Source: Mycobacteroides immunogenum (lineage in GTDB: Bacteria; Actinomycetota; Actinomycetes; Mycobacteriales; Mycobacteriaceae). From it: 64,000 nt of DNA. Location of the stretch: positions 868,001-932,000 of the forward strand of contig NZ_CP011530.1 in assembly GCF_001605725.1 (NCBI RefSeq), written 5' to 3'. Under the pieces are notes generated by a model. It saw only the letters and a program-made list of their open reading frames with translations, made no database searches and had not been told where the DNA came from. Shown in pieces: positions 50,178 to 59,255 of this stretch; position 1 is the stretch's first letter; each line of letters starts with the position of its first letter. Both the position numbers and the translations under genes were made by a program.

Positions 50178-50759
50178 ATGGACAGAAACCAGGGCGGGCG
50201 GCCCCGCGATCCCGACAAGGATGACGCGGTGCGCGAGACGGTGCGCCGAATGCTGGCCACCGATGGTTATCAAGGCACCACCATTCCCGCGGTGGCGCGC
50301 GCCGCCGGAATCGGGGCACCCACGATCTACCGTCGCTGGCCCACTCAGGCCGCAATGGTGGAAAGTGCGATCGCAGACCGGCCGTGGCCCGAGGCACTGG
50401 CCGCGCACGTCGAATTTCGGGACTATCTACCAACTTTGGTACGCGCTGTCGTCGAGTACTTCGCCGACCCGGCCACCCGTGCGGCGATGCCGGGTCTCTT
50501 GGTCGAGTACTACCGTGAACCGAGCCAGTACGCGGGCCTGGTGGAACGCACCGAAATGCCGCTGCGCGAAGCATTCCGGGCTGCTCATGCAGGGGCCGTG
50601 GACGCCGGGCGATGCGCGGCCCGGCCGGGGGCGGATGCGCTCTTCGACACCATTGTTGGCATGGCGGTCTACCACGGCGTGCTGCGCGGAACCGCAGACG
50701 ATGCGCTCATCGAACAGATTCTGGACGTAGTGCACGCCGCGAGTTTCGTGGATGAGTGA
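50178..50759 (+). CDS. TetR-family regulator
   Basis: 193 residues. Helix-turn-helix IPAVARAAGIGAPTIYRRWP (about 35-54) and a C-terminal domain of the TetR_C_16-like type (TRAAMPGLLVEYYREPSQYA). ATG 50178 lies just after a 39-bp palindrome, so autoregulation is likely, and the SDR and crotonase genes follow at 13 bp and by overlap, forming one regulated operon. Ligand probably an acyl-CoA or ketone, by context. Confidence 0.88.
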   Translation: MDRNQGGRPRDPDKDDAVRETVRRMLATDGYQGTTIPAVARAAGIGAPTIYRRWPTQAAMVESAIADRPWPEALAAHVEFRDYLPTLVRAVVEYFADPATRAAMPGLLVEYYREPSQYAGLVERTEMPLREAFRAAHAGAVDAGRCAARPGADALFDTIVGMAVYHGVLRGTADDALIEQILDVVHAASFVDE

Positions 50760-50772
50760 AAGTTAGGAAGCG

Positions 50773-51543
50773 ATGAATCGAGAAACCTTCTCCAGTCTGT
50801 TCGACCTCACGGGACGCACTGCCATTGTGACCGGAGGCACCCGCGGGATCGGACGGGCCATTGCCGAGGGGTACGCCTGCGCGGGTGCCAATGTCGTTGT
50901 GGCAAGCCGTAAACCAGAGGCATGTGTCGAGACAGTCGAGCATCTGCGCGCCCTGGGCGCGCAGGCCTTGGGGGTACCGACGCACACCGGTGACATCGAG
51001 TCCCTCGAACAGCTGGTGCAGGCCACCGCCGACGAGTTCGGCGGTATTGACATCGTGGTGAACAACGCCGCCAACGCCCTCGCAGAACCTGTCGGCGCCT
51101 TCACCTCCGACGGGTGGGATAAGTCATTCGGTGTGAACCTGCGTGGACCGGTGTTTCTCGTACAGGCCGCGCTACCGCACCTGGCGGCGAGCCGCAACGC
51201 GGCAGTGCTGAACGTGGTCTCGGTGGGCGCCTTCATGTTCGGACAGGGCGTTTCCATGTACTCGGCAGCCAAGGCCGCCCTCGTCTCATACACCCGCTCG
51301 GCCGCGGCGGAGCTTGCCCCACGCGGTATCCGTGTCAACGCGCTCGCGCCCGGCGCGATCGATACCGACATGGTGCGCAAGACGCCACCCGCGGAAGTGG
51401 AACGCATGGCCGGCGCCAATCACCTCAAACGGCTGGGGCTGCCCGATGAGATGGTGGGTACCGCACTTCTCCTCGCTTCCGACGCGGGCAGCTACATCAC
51501 GGGGCAGACCATCATTGCCGACGGCGGGCTGGTGGCCCGATGA
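50773..51543 (+). CDS. short-chain dehydrogenase/reductase
   Basis: 256 residues. IVTGGTRGIGRAIAEGYACA cofactor motif, NNAANALAE, VVSVGAF serine and YSAAKAALVSY Tyr/Lys; C-terminus TGQTIIADGGLVAR. Probably an NAD(P)-dependent 3-hydroxyacyl or alcohol dehydrogenase. ATG 50773 follows AGTTAGGAAG. Its stop overlaps the start of the crotonase gene (ATGA), implying consecutive reactions in one pathway. Confidence 0.88.
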   Translation: MNRETFSSLFDLTGRTAIVTGGTRGIGRAIAEGYACAGANVVVASRKPEACVETVEHLRALGAQALGVPTHTGDIESLEQLVQATADEFGGIDIVVNNAANALAEPVGAFTSDGWDKSFGVNLRGPVFLVQAALPHLAASRNAAVLNVVSVGAFMFGQGVSMYSAAKAALVSYTRSAAAELAPRGIRVNALAPGAIDTDMVRKTPPAEVERMAGANHLKRLGLPDEMVGTALLLASDAGSYITGQTIIADGGLVAR

Positions 51544-52352
51544 TTCGTACTGGGCAGCACGACAACGGAATTCTGGTGGTCACCATCGATCGCCCCGAGC
51601 GCCGCAACGCGTTGGACCCGCAGACGGTGGCCGAGCTGCATTCGGTGATCGACAAGATTGACGGTGATCCCCAGATCCGCGTGGTGGTTCTCACCGCCGA
51701 AGGCGCGTCGTTTTGTGCCGGGGCCGATCTGAAGTCGCTACCAAGCGATTTCACCAATACCGCGGCCACTTCAACGGCGGCGCTGCTCGGCGCTACTGAC
51801 TCCGAGCTGGTGCGTACCCTCGCTGCCCAGGAGTTGATGGCATCGCTGTTCGAACGGATTCACCGGATGCGTCAACCGGTCATCGCGGCCGTCAACGGCC
51901 ATGCGGTCGGTGGGGGATTCGCGTTGGCGCTCGCCTGTGATATCCGGTTCGCTTGTCCGGAAGCGGCTTTCGGGGCCGTATTCATTCGTCACGGCGTGTC
52001 TAACTGCGATATGGGTACCAGTTATCACCTGCCGCGTCTGGTGGGCGCGGCGCGCGCGGCCGAGCTGATGTTGACGGGTCGCATGTTTGGTGCCGAGGAA
52101 GCGCACCGCATCGGCCTGGTCTTCGATGTGGTGCCCGCCGAGGCTCTTCTCGAGGCGGCGCTGGCCAAGGCGGCGGAGATCGCCGCACACTCGCCACTGG
52201 CGGTCTGGATGACCAAGGAGACGATGTGGCAGACGGTGGATGCGCCCAGCCTGCGCCACGCGCTGGACCTGGAGAACCGGACCCAGGTGATGTGCACCGC
52301 CACGGGAGAACTGCGCCGATCCTTCGACTCCTTCCGGGACGGACACGGTTAG
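51540..52352 (+). CDS. enoyl-CoA hydratase/isomerase (crotonase family)
   Basis: 270 residues. Oxyanion-hole strands AEGASFCAGADLKSLP and HAVGGGFALALACDIRFA are clear. The usual hydratase glutamate pair is only partly present (FGAVFIRHGVSN), so isomerase or dehydratase activity is possible. Coupled to the upstream SDR. Its stop shares TTAG with that of the convergent TetR gene. Confidence 0.85.
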   Translation: MIRTGQHDNGILVVTIDRPERRNALDPQTVAELHSVIDKIDGDPQIRVVVLTAEGASFCAGADLKSLPSDFTNTAATSTAALLGATDSELVRTLAAQELMASLFERIHRMRQPVIAAVNGHAVGGGFALALACDIRFACPEAAFGAVFIRHGVSNCDMGTSYHLPRLVGAARAAELMLTGRMFGAEEAHRIGLVFDVVPAEALLEAALAKAAEIAAHSPLAVWMTKETMWQTVDAPSLRHALDLENRTQVMCTATGELRRSFDSFRDGHG

Positions 52353-52993
52353 CCCTCTTCGGGAGGACCCGCCAAAATCGCCGTCACCATGTCGATCAGC
52401 TGTGCGTTCATCTGCTTGTCGTCCAGATAGGTTCCGCTCAGCGACATCAGACGATTGGTGTGTGCGATATCGCCGAGTACCACACAGGTCAGCGTCACCG
52501 CCTGGGTGACCCCGAACCGGATGGACGGCAGCGGTGCGTCCGGCCGCAATCGCAAGATGAGCTCTTGCAGTCGCGCGGCCTGTGGCTGGAAGCTCACACT
52601 CATGGGTATCAATGCGGCATGGCCGCTGATCATGAGCTTGCCGAGCGTGGAAAGCCATGCCGTAGCGCCTTCTTCGCCGATTTCGGCCAATGGAATGACA
52701 ATTGCTTCGGCGATGGCGCGCAGCGTTCCAGCGGTCTCGGCGACATCCAGGAGGGCGAATCGTCGCTGCTCGATCTGATCCAGATACCTGTCGAGCAGGG
52801 CCTCGACGAGCCGCTCTTTGGATCCGAAGTGATAGTGCACCGAGGCCACATTGGTGCCGGCCGCCGCCATGATGGCGCGCAGCGACACCGCATCCACGCC
52901 GCGTTCGGCGAACAGGCGTTCGGCGGCATTGAGTAGCCGTTGGTCGGTGGGATCATGTGCGAATCCCGGGTGCTCGGCCGCGGTGCTGGTCAT
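52349..52993 (-). CDS. TetR-family regulator at the end of the thiolase operon
   Basis: 214 residues. The helix-turn-helix is VSLRAIMAAAGTNVASVHYH (about 37-56), and the C-terminal domain is all-helical. The frame is open for 42 codons further upstream, but ATG 52993 overlaps the crotonase stop (ATGA) and is preferred. Last gene of a six-gene minus-strand operon; the 27-bp palindrome at 56935-56961 before the first gene is the likely operator. Confidence 0.87.
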   Translation of the reverse strand: MTSTAAEHPGFAHDPTDQRLLNAAERLFAERGVDAVSLRAIMAAAGTNVASVHYHFGSKERLVEALLDRYLDQIEQRRFALLDVAETAGTLRAIAEAIVIPLAEIGEEGATAWLSTLGKLMISGHAALIPMSVSFQPQAARLQELILRLRPDAPLPSIRFGVTQAVTLTCVVLGDIAHTNRLMSLSGTYLDDKQMNAQLIDMVTAILAGPPEEG

Positions 52994-53775
52994 TTTCCGG
53001 TGAACCGTGCCTCTCGCTTTTCCTTGAACGCGGTCAACCCCTCGCGCGCGTCTGCCGAGGTGATCACCTGGCGGGTGAGTCGGGCCTCTATGGCGCGCGC
53101 GTCTTCCTCGGCGATCCATCCGCTGCGCACAATCGCCTCCTTGGCGTTGCGCACGGCCAGCGGGCCATTCCGCACGACCCGCTGGGCCAGGGCGCGTGCC
53201 TTTTCCAGCGCGGTACCCGCGGGCACCACATGTCCCACCAGCCCGAAATGGTATGCCTCGTGGGCGGTCAGCGGCTCGCCGGTGAGAATCATCTCCATGG
53301 CCTTGGTGTAGGGAATCTGGCGCTTGAGTCGGACCATCGAACCGGCCCCGGGCACCAGGCCGCGCTGTACCTCGGGAAAGCCAAAGGTCGCGTTCTCGTC
53401 CGACACCCGAATATCGGTCTGTTGCAACATCTCACAGCCACCGCCGAGACAAGCGCCGTTGACCGCCGCGATGAGTGGTTTGGTCAGCGTATGCGTGAGC
53501 AGCAGGCCCTTGCCGATGACAGCCGGATCCAGTGGTGGCGCCGAGCCGTCGCGGACCATCCAGCCGTCACTCAGATCGCCCCCTACGCAGTAGGCGGAGC
53601 CGGCACCCGTAAGGATGGCGGCCCGAATGTCGTCATCGCGGTCGATTTCATCCCAGGCCTGTGCGAACTGCCCGATCATGTTGGTGGATAGTGCGTTTCG
53701 GCGATGCGGTCGATTCATGGTCAAGATGACGATGGGCCCGTCCCGCTCGACAAGCAACTCTGGCGCTTCGTTCAT
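52990..53775 (-). CDS. enoyl-CoA hydratase/isomerase
   Basis: 261 residues. GAGSAYCVGGDLSDGW and NGACLGGGCEMLQQTDIRVS form the oxyanion hole; FGFPEVQRGLVPGAGSMVRL carries one catalytic glutamate. The C-terminal trimerisation helices are present. Start ATG 53775 overlaps the stop of the thiolase gene. Within the operon it would hydrate an enoyl-CoA to give the 3-hydroxyacyl-CoA cleaved by the thiolase/DUF35 pair. Confidence 0.87.
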   Translation of the reverse strand: MNEAPELLVERDGPIVILTMNRPHRRNALSTNMIGQFAQAWDEIDRDDDIRAAILTGAGSAYCVGGDLSDGWMVRDGSAPPLDPAVIGKGLLLTHTLTKPLIAAVNGACLGGGCEMLQQTDIRVSDENATFGFPEVQRGLVPGAGSMVRLKRQIPYTKAMEMILTGEPLTAHEAYHFGLVGHVVPAGTALEKARALAQRVVRNGPLAVRNAKEAIVRSGWIAEEDARAIEARLTRQVITSADAREGLTAFKEKREARFTGK

Positions 53776-54926
53776 GGCTTCTCACGTCCCACCACCCACA
53801 ACGCGTGGAACTGCGACGCACCGCCCATGGCGTGACCTATCGCGCGTCTGGCGCCGTCGACCTGGTGTTCTCCGGCCAGCCCCCGCACCTGTAGGGCGGC
53901 CTCGGCGAATCGGAGCAGACCCGTGGCCCCGGTGGGATTACCCGAAAGCACACCGCCGGACGGATTGATGGGATGTCTACCACCGAATGTGGTGTGGCCC
54001 TGGTCGACGGCACGCCAGCCCCACCCCTCCGGTGCCAGCCCGATGTTTTCCATCCACATGGGTTCGTACCAGCTGTACGGGATGTAGAGCTCGGAGACGT
54101 CCACCTGGGTGGCCGGATCGGTGATGCCGGCCTCCCGATACGCGGCGGCGGCGCACTCCCGGCCGGCGATGGGGTTCACCTCATCCCGGCCCGCCAAATG
54201 CCCTGTCTCGGTGCGCCATCCGGTGCCATGAACCCAGGCCGGCGGGCGTGGAGCCAGCCGCGCGTGGACCTCCGAGGAGATGACGACGGCACACGAGCCG
54301 TCCGATGACGGGCACGATTCCAGAAACCGGATCGGGTCCCACAACATGGGTGAGTCGCGTACCTCTTCGACGGTGATGTCGGGCTTGTGAATGTGCGCAT
54401 AGGGATTTCGGATGGCATTGAGACGGTGATTCACTGCCACCTGCCAGCCGATATGTTCCGGCGCCTGGGTGCGGCGGATGTATTCCCGGATGACCGGCGC
54501 GAAGTGGCCGCCGGCGCCGGCACCCAGCTGAGCGCTGAACGGTAGCGGCCGTGACAGCGCCCAGGTGAAGTTGCCTTCGGATTCTTTGGAGTACGCGACT
54601 ACCAGCACCCGCCCTGCGAGTCTGGCCTGGATGAGATGCGCGGCGTAGATGGCAGCGTGTCCACCCACGCTGCCTCCGGTGAACACCCGGGTGACCGGCA
54701 GGCCGCGCGCCCCGATCGCATCGGCGAGATACAGCTCGGGGTTCATCACCCCGTCAAAGAGATCCGGAGTCTTGGCGAGCACGATCGCGTCGATGTCGCC
54801 GAACGTCAATTCGGCATCGGCGAGTGCGCCGTCCACCGCCTCGCGGACCAGCGCCGCGATACTCACCTCGCGCTTCTTGGCTTGCTTGCTTTGTCCGACA
54901 CCGATCACGGCAACGCTGCGGCTCAT
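53772..54926 (-). CDS. thiolase-like protein (SCP2/lipid-transfer type)
   Basis: 384 residues, thiolase fold: VAVIGVGQSKQAKKREVSIA at the N-terminus, TGGSVGGHAAIYAAHLIQAR, NPSGGVLSGNPTGATGLLR and the late GHAMGGASQFHALWVV with the conserved histidine. The usual nucleophile cysteine is replaced by serine in TGGSVGG, as in Ltp-type proteins that act with DUF35 partners as aldolases. Coupled by overlap to the genes on both sides. Confidence 0.85.
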   Translation of the reverse strand: MSRSVAVIGVGQSKQAKKREVSIAALVREAVDGALADAELTFGDIDAIVLAKTPDLFDGVMNPELYLADAIGARGLPVTRVFTGGSVGGHAAIYAAHLIQARLAGRVLVVAYSKESEGNFTWALSRPLPFSAQLGAGAGGHFAPVIREYIRRTQAPEHIGWQVAVNHRLNAIRNPYAHIHKPDITVEEVRDSPMLWDPIRFLESCPSSDGSCAVVISSEVHARLAPRPPAWVHGTGWRTETGHLAGRDEVNPIAGRECAAAAYREAGITDPATQVDVSELYIPYSWYEPMWMENIGLAPEGWGWRAVDQGHTTFGGRHPINPSGGVLSGNPTGATGLLRFAEAALQVRGLAGEHQVDGARRAIGHAMGGASQFHALWVVGREKP

Positions 54927-55993
54927 CCGCTTGTCTCCAGTAGACAGACCAAATTCTGTTGCAGTGCAGGACCATTAGTGGCATGTGCGAGCGCACGGGT
55001 AGCGCGTCCCTGCATGATGGTGCGGGCGGACTCACCGATGCGGATCAATCCCGTAGCGGTGGTGGGCGCGCCCGCCAGCGGCCCGCCCGATGGGTTGACG
55101 AGCGCGTTCTCGATGCCGAAGGTCTTGGTGAGCAACGGTTCGGCGTAGCTGTATTCGGTGTGAAGTTCGGCGACCTCCACGTGTGCCGCAGAGAACCCGG
55201 CCATGACGGCTGCCTTCTCGGCGGCGATTCGGGCCGACTCGAGTACCGCCAGATCGCGCGATCCCGGGTAGTGCGTGTCCATCCGGTGATCGATCGCCCG
55301 TATCCACGCGGGACGGCGGGTCAGGCGCCGTGCGACGCGCTCGGTGGCCAGGATCAACACCGCGGCACCGTCACCGATGGGAGCCGCGTCGTGTTGGCGT
55401 AGCGGTGAGGCGATGTACGGTTCGTCCAGCAGGGCCTCGACTCCCGGCGCACCTGCCCTGAGCGCGAAGGGGTTTGACAGCGCATCGGTCAGCGACTGAT
55501 TGACCACGTCGGCCATCTCACGCTCCGTGGTGATACCGGCCTCGATGGTGGCGGCCGCCTGCAGTCCGGCTATCGCATGACGATGCGGGTGCAATGGAGT
55601 CAGGTAGTACGGATCCAGCGTGGAGGGCAACACCTGGTCGAGGTCGATCGATAGCGCACCCCGTCCTACTCCGTACACCAGCGCGATATCGCCGTGCCCC
55701 AATTGGAGCCAGGCCCACGCCTCGTAACAGGCCCAGGCGGCATCCATTTCGACGTGCGATTCTGAAATCGGGGGCCAGGCACCGATGGCGTCGAGGGATT
55801 CGATGTATGCGAACGTGCGGCCCTCGAAGAAGTCATGACTGCCCGAGGCGTAGAAGTCGATATCCTCGCGGCGCAGGTCCACCTGTGCGAGGGCCTCACG
55901 GACCACCGGCAGCAGTATCTCGGCCATATCATCACGCAGATTCGCGGGACTGCAGGGCGATTGGGCAAAGGAGACCACGGCGACGTCACGCAT
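54923..55993 (-). CDS. thiolase-like protein, second copy
   Basis: 356 residues from ATG 55993 (MRDVAVVSFAQSPCSPANLR). Thiolase fold with VEMDAAWACYEAWAWLQLGH in place of the usual nucleophile loop and ALVNPSGGPLAGAPTTATGL. The closing motif AHATNGPALQQNLVCLLE lacks the canonical G-H-G glycine, suggesting a subunit with modified active site. It forms a pair with the 384-residue thiolase; heteromeric thiolases with DUF35 partners are known in steroid side-chain degradation. The start overlaps the upstream stop by eight bases. Confidence 0.83.
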   Translation of the reverse strand: MRDVAVVSFAQSPCSPANLRDDMAEILLPVVREALAQVDLRREDIDFYASGSHDFFEGRTFAYIESLDAIGAWPPISESHVEMDAAWACYEAWAWLQLGHGDIALVYGVGRGALSIDLDQVLPSTLDPYYLTPLHPHRHAIAGLQAAATIEAGITTEREMADVVNQSLTDALSNPFALRAGAPGVEALLDEPYIASPLRQHDAAPIGDGAAVLILATERVARRLTRRPAWIRAIDHRMDTHYPGSRDLAVLESARIAAEKAAVMAGFSAAHVEVAELHTEYSYAEPLLTKTFGIENALVNPSGGPLAGAPTTATGLIRIGESARTIMQGRATRALAHATNGPALQQNLVCLLETSG

Positions 55994-56462
55994 GGGCGGC
56001 CTCGCTCGATGACGGGCGGAAGTACCGGATGCTTTGCATGGTGGCCGCAAGATCGTCGTCGCCCACCCAGACTGGTTCGACCGTCATGCCGATGGACACC
56101 GTGCTCGGCTCGGTGTCGCCGATCATGTGCATGAGTCGGGTGTCGGCACCGTGTAGTCGGATGTGGGCCACCGGGTAGGGCGGCGTGAAGACTTGCCCCG
56201 GAAAGGGGAAGCTGACAATGCAGAAGGTCTCTACGGTGCCCGTTCCGGCGAGCGGGAACGGGTCGCCGAGTTCGGTCAGGCATCCCGAACAGAACTGTGG
56301 CGCAGGGCAGTACGTGCGCGTGCAACTCGGGCATCGGCGTGCCAGCAGGAGTCGCCGCGCCAGTCCCCGCAAGAATATCGAGCGGCCCGAACCCGCGATG
56401 TATGTGTAGTCCATACGGAATGGGCTGCTGATTGAGGAGACGGGCTCGGGTAGTGCGGTCAC
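55986..56462 (-). CDS. DUF35 OB-fold protein with zinc ribbon
   Basis: 158 residues from GTG 56462, whose bases overlap the previous stop (GTGA). A rubredoxin-like zinc ribbon (RCPSC...CSGC, about 41-60) is followed by an OB fold (FPLAGTGTVETFCIVSFPFP, YPVAHIRLHGADTRLMHMIG). DUF35 proteins bind acyl-CoA and partner thiolases, as in the ChsH2-Ltp2 aldolase of cholesterol breakdown. The longer frame upstream is antisense noise. Confidence 0.83.
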   Translation of the reverse strand: MTALPEPVSSISSPFRMDYTYIAGSGRSIFLRGLARRLLLARRCPSCTRTYCPAPQFCSGCLTELGDPFPLAGTGTVETFCIVSFPFPGQVFTPPYPVAHIRLHGADTRLMHMIGDTEPSTVSIGMTVEPVWVGDDDLAATMQSIRYFRPSSSEAAHA

Positions 56463-56914
56463 TGCGCACCGGCGGGCTGGAAGCAGATGATGTCGGTAAT
56501 GGCACCGACGCGGTCCGGGCGCCAGCGGGGGGCGACCGTCAGTCCCGTCTTCATCGCCTGGGGATTGCCTCCGACATCGACCGCGTGGAACAGCGAGTTG
56601 GAAGTTCCCTTGATGCGGATCAGGGCCCACGCGAAGCTGGTCTCCAGCTCATCCGCGGGCCGCGGTGGCACCCAGGTCCATTGCAGGACAACACCCCTCG
56701 GTTCGAGCTCGACCAGTGCTCCGGTGGCGCTGCCGTCCGCGGGATCGAATTCGAGCGCCGGGCACAGCACCTGGCCGCTGGCGGTGCGCACTCCGAACAG
56801 CCGGGCATCGCGCAGACCCCCGAGGAAGGCGCCGATCTTGGGGCCAACGGTCCGTTCGAATCCGAACTCGATCGTGTACGGAGCGCGCAGAGATTCGGCG
56901 GTTTGGTCGGTCAC
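56459..56914 (-). CDS. DUF35-like OB-fold protein lacking the zinc ribbon
   Basis: 151 residues with GVRTASGQVLCPALEFDPAD, GALVELEPRGVVLQWTWVPP and FAWALIRIKGTSNSLFHAVD, an OB-fold pattern like the following gene, but with a single cysteine and no CxxC pairs. First gene of the operon, with a 27-bp palindrome upstream. Together the two DUF35 genes resemble the halves of a double-DUF35 protein of M. tuberculosis (Rv3521 by memory), which would need checking. Confidence 0.78.
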   Translation of the reverse strand: MTDQTAESLRAPYTIEFGFERTVGPKIGAFLGGLRDARLFGVRTASGQVLCPALEFDPADGSATGALVELEPRGVVLQWTWVPPRPADELETSFAWALIRIKGTSNSLFHAVDVGGNPQAMKTGLTVAPRWRPDRVGAITDIICFQPAGAQ

Positions 56915-56934
56915 TGCCCTCCCAGGGAAGGTTT

Positions 56935-56961
56935 CTATCGACTGATTAAATCAAGCGATAG
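56935..56961. promoter_or_regulatory. 27-bp palindrome before the thiolase/DUF35 operon
   Basis: CTATCG-AC-TGATT-A-AATCA-AG-CGATAG: symmetric apart from the AC/AG pair and the central base. It ends 20 bp before the DUF35 gene. A TetR-type operator, most simply for the TetR protein at the far end of the same operon. Confidence 0.65.
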
Positions 56962-57054
56962 GACCGTAGCACGTGGATGATTGGCGCCACAGACTTACCT
57001 CACGTAGGGCAGCCCGCGTGCGGGAGTGGATGCGTGGTGAAGAGCGACGGCCGA

Positions 57055-58020
57055 CTAACGCGGCGGCGGTGGCTTCAAAGCCCTTTCCAGCTGCGGTGTC
57101 AGTTGTTCCAGGGCATAGATCCGGGCCAGCGGCCCCCCGAGCCGCAGGGCACTCACCACGGGGCTGTCCGCCGGAATGTAGATGGCACGCCCCTCGGTGA
57201 CAGCGCGCAGATCCGCCAGGCCGCTCATGGATTTGGCCTGTTGTTCGGTCGCGCCCACCACGACCAACAGATCCTGATCTGCCTTGGCCTTCAATTCGTT
57301 ATCGGGTACGGGCCCCGCGTAGCGCTGGCTCAGGAATCCCAGACCGTCAAAGACGGCCCGGCGCGGATCGCGGAAACCGATCAGAAAGCTGCCTTGTCCG
57401 TCGGCAACCCAGTCGACAACCGCGGTGCGGTTGACCCAGTACTGGTGCCCGGTGCGTATCTGGTTGTACCGAGTCCCGACCTCTTCCGATCGCATGCGTG
57501 CCTGCTCGGACTTTCCTATCGCCCGCCCAATCGTGAAGAGTTGTGTGTACCAGGGAGTTTCGGCCCGATCGACACGGTCTTCGGAGACCACGGTCGGTGC
57601 GATCTGGCTAAGCCGGTCGTAGCTGGGTCTGTCGATATCGGCGCCGATGGCCAGGATGACATCGGGTTTGGCGGCCGCGATGGCGTCGAAGTCCAGCTGC
57701 GCACCGGAAACGACGGGCGGATGCGAGACCTCGGGAACCACCCAGGGATACATGGGGTATTCCGGCAGCGTGGACCGGACCCCGTCGGGCTTGGTGCCCA
57801 GTGATTGCACGAGATCCGCATCGTTCCACCCCAGTGTCACGATGCGGTTGGGTCGCGTCGGCAGGAATGCGCCGCCGTACCGATGCGGGATGCTGAGCGG
57901 AAAGCCGTCCGGACTTTGGGTTGGTGTCGGGGCAGCCGACGGACGTTGCTCGCGGGAGCACCCGGCCAGCGCCAGCAGCATCAGTAGCGCGGCAATCATG
58001 CGCCACCCGGCTGTTGCCAT
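57055..58020 (-). CDS. FecB-like siderophore-binding lipoprotein
   Basis: 321 residues. Lipoprotein signal peptide with lipobox L-A-L-A-G-C (Cys about 21), then a periplasmic-binding (FecB/CD/CeuE) domain: RIVTLGWNDADLVQSLGTKP, AIAAAKPDVILAIGADIDRP, DRLSQIAPTVV and the late LRAVTEGRAIYIP. ATG 58020 was chosen as the signal peptide start. No permease or ATPase gene is adjacent and no IdeR-box-like sequence is seen upstream, so the partner and the metal complex are unknown. Confidence 0.87.
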   Translation of the reverse strand: MATAGWRMIAALLMLLALAGCSREQRPSAAPTPTQSPDGFPLSIPHRYGGAFLPTRPNRIVTLGWNDADLVQSLGTKPDGVRSTLPEYPMYPWVVPEVSHPPVVSGAQLDFDAIAAAKPDVILAIGADIDRPSYDRLSQIAPTVVSEDRVDRAETPWYTQLFTIGRAIGKSEQARMRSEEVGTRYNQIRTGHQYWVNRTAVVDWVADGQGSFLIGFRDPRRAVFDGLGFLSQRYAGPVPDNELKAKADQDLLVVVGATEQQAKSMSGLADLRAVTEGRAIYIPADSPVVSALRLGGPLARIYALEQLTPQLERALKPPPPR

Positions 58021-58259
58021 GCCGAGCAAACTACCACCGGTCAGCGGCGATAAACGAATGTGACCCGAATCGGCTCGGGGTGAATCGAACGACCGGCCAT
58101 CGGGTTGCACGCCTACCACCTGCGGGAACGTCGCCAGGCCGGATACCGGTAGCTGGGTATGACCGTTGACGCACTCTTGGGACCTTCATACGTTTGCGCC
58201 GTTCCCAGCTCGTGCTACGGGTCAGAGCAACAGTGCAATAAGCCTGCAATAGGACACCG

Positions 58260-59255
58260 ATGATTAAGCATCTCACCCGCCGCGCGACGGTCGCCCTCGT
58301 CGTGGCAGCCGCGGCGATGTCGCCTGCCGCCTATCCTGCCATGGCCGATACCGCCACCCCGCTGAACGGCCTCTTTGCCTTGGCACCCGGCAGCTGCGCG
58401 GAGGGGCGCGCCACCGGGTCCTACTTCCGCATGATTCTGCCTGCCGGAGATGCCTCCGGTCCCTACCTGGCCAACGGCGATTCGACATGCTCGGATAACA
58501 CCGTCACCCTGCTGGCACCGGGTAGCGACGGCGGCCTGAAGTCGGGTGAGTATCAGCCGCAGCCCGCCAGCGCATTCGACGGAAGCGGAAATGCGGTGTC
58601 CGGCAGCATTACTCAACCTGTCAAGTTCTATGGCGTCGGCTTTGCGACCGCGTCCAACCAGACGGACCCGCAGACCGGCCAAGGCACCTCTACCCCACAG
58701 ATCACGGTAAGCGGCGACAAGCTCGGCGGCGATCTCAGTGCCTTCGGGGTGACCTGGAACAACCAGGTGTTCAATCAGGGAGCGCCGAAACCTGGTGGTG
58801 CACTTCCCGGTAAGACCACTGCGGTGACAGGCACCTACGACCGAAACTCCGGTGCCTTCATCCTCGAATGGACCAGCCAGATCGTGGGAGGCCCGTTCAA
58901 CGACTTCACCGGGCTGTGGCATCTGGTCGGCAAGGTCGGGGGTGCGCCCGGTGGCGCGGCCGTCGCACCACCGCCCGCTCCCGCGCCGGGTGCGCCGCCA
59001 CCACCCGCCGCCGAGGCTCCGCCGCCCGCCGTGGCACCGGTGGCGCCTGTTCCGGGCCAGGTGGTGGTTCAGGCGGGGCAGCAGTTCGCCTCGCCGCCAC
59101 CGTTGTCGGCAGGCCAGCAGCTGATCGCGCTACCCGTGGACGATAATCCCCGTACGGTGACGCCGCCGTGGGTCATCGCGCTGCTGGTCTTCGTGGCCAT
59201 TGGTGGCGGCATCCTGTTTGTGGTGGGGGAGCGGATCTTCGGTCGTGGGCGCTGA
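58260..59255 (+). CDS. exported membrane-anchored protein with duplicated envelope domain
   Basis: 331 residues. Signal peptide (1-30, ...YPAMADTA), extracytoplasmic domain of about 195 residues, a Pro/Ala-rich linker (about 220-265) and a C-terminal membrane anchor WVIALLVFVAIGGGILFVVG with a basic end. The domain (VTLLAPGSDGGLKSGEYQPQ, NNQVFNQGAPKPGG, TSQIVGGPFNDFTGLWHLVG) is repeated in the lipoprotein at 60273. It has two cysteine pairs that may bridge. Family unknown to me. Confidence 0.78.
   Translation: MIKHLTRRATVALVVAAAAMSPAAYPAMADTATPLNGLFALAPGSCAEGRATGSYFRMILPAGDASGPYLANGDSTCSDNTVTLLAPGSDGGLKSGEYQPQPASAFDGSGNAVSGSITQPVKFYGVGFATASNQTDPQTGQGTSTPQITVSGDKLGGDLSAFGVTWNNQVFNQGAPKPGGALPGKTTAVTGTYDRNSGAFILEWTSQIVGGPFNDFTGLWHLVGKVGGAPGGAAVAPPPAPAPGAPPPPAAEAPPPAVAPVAPVPGQVVVQAGQQFASPPPLSAGQQLIALPVDDNPRTVTPPWVIALLVFVAIGGGILFVVGERIFGRGR

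Noticed and set aside
58021..58259. IdeR box upstream of the siderophore-binding lipoprotein
   Set aside because: No TTAGG-type inverted repeat was found in the gap; nothing else recognisable is there.
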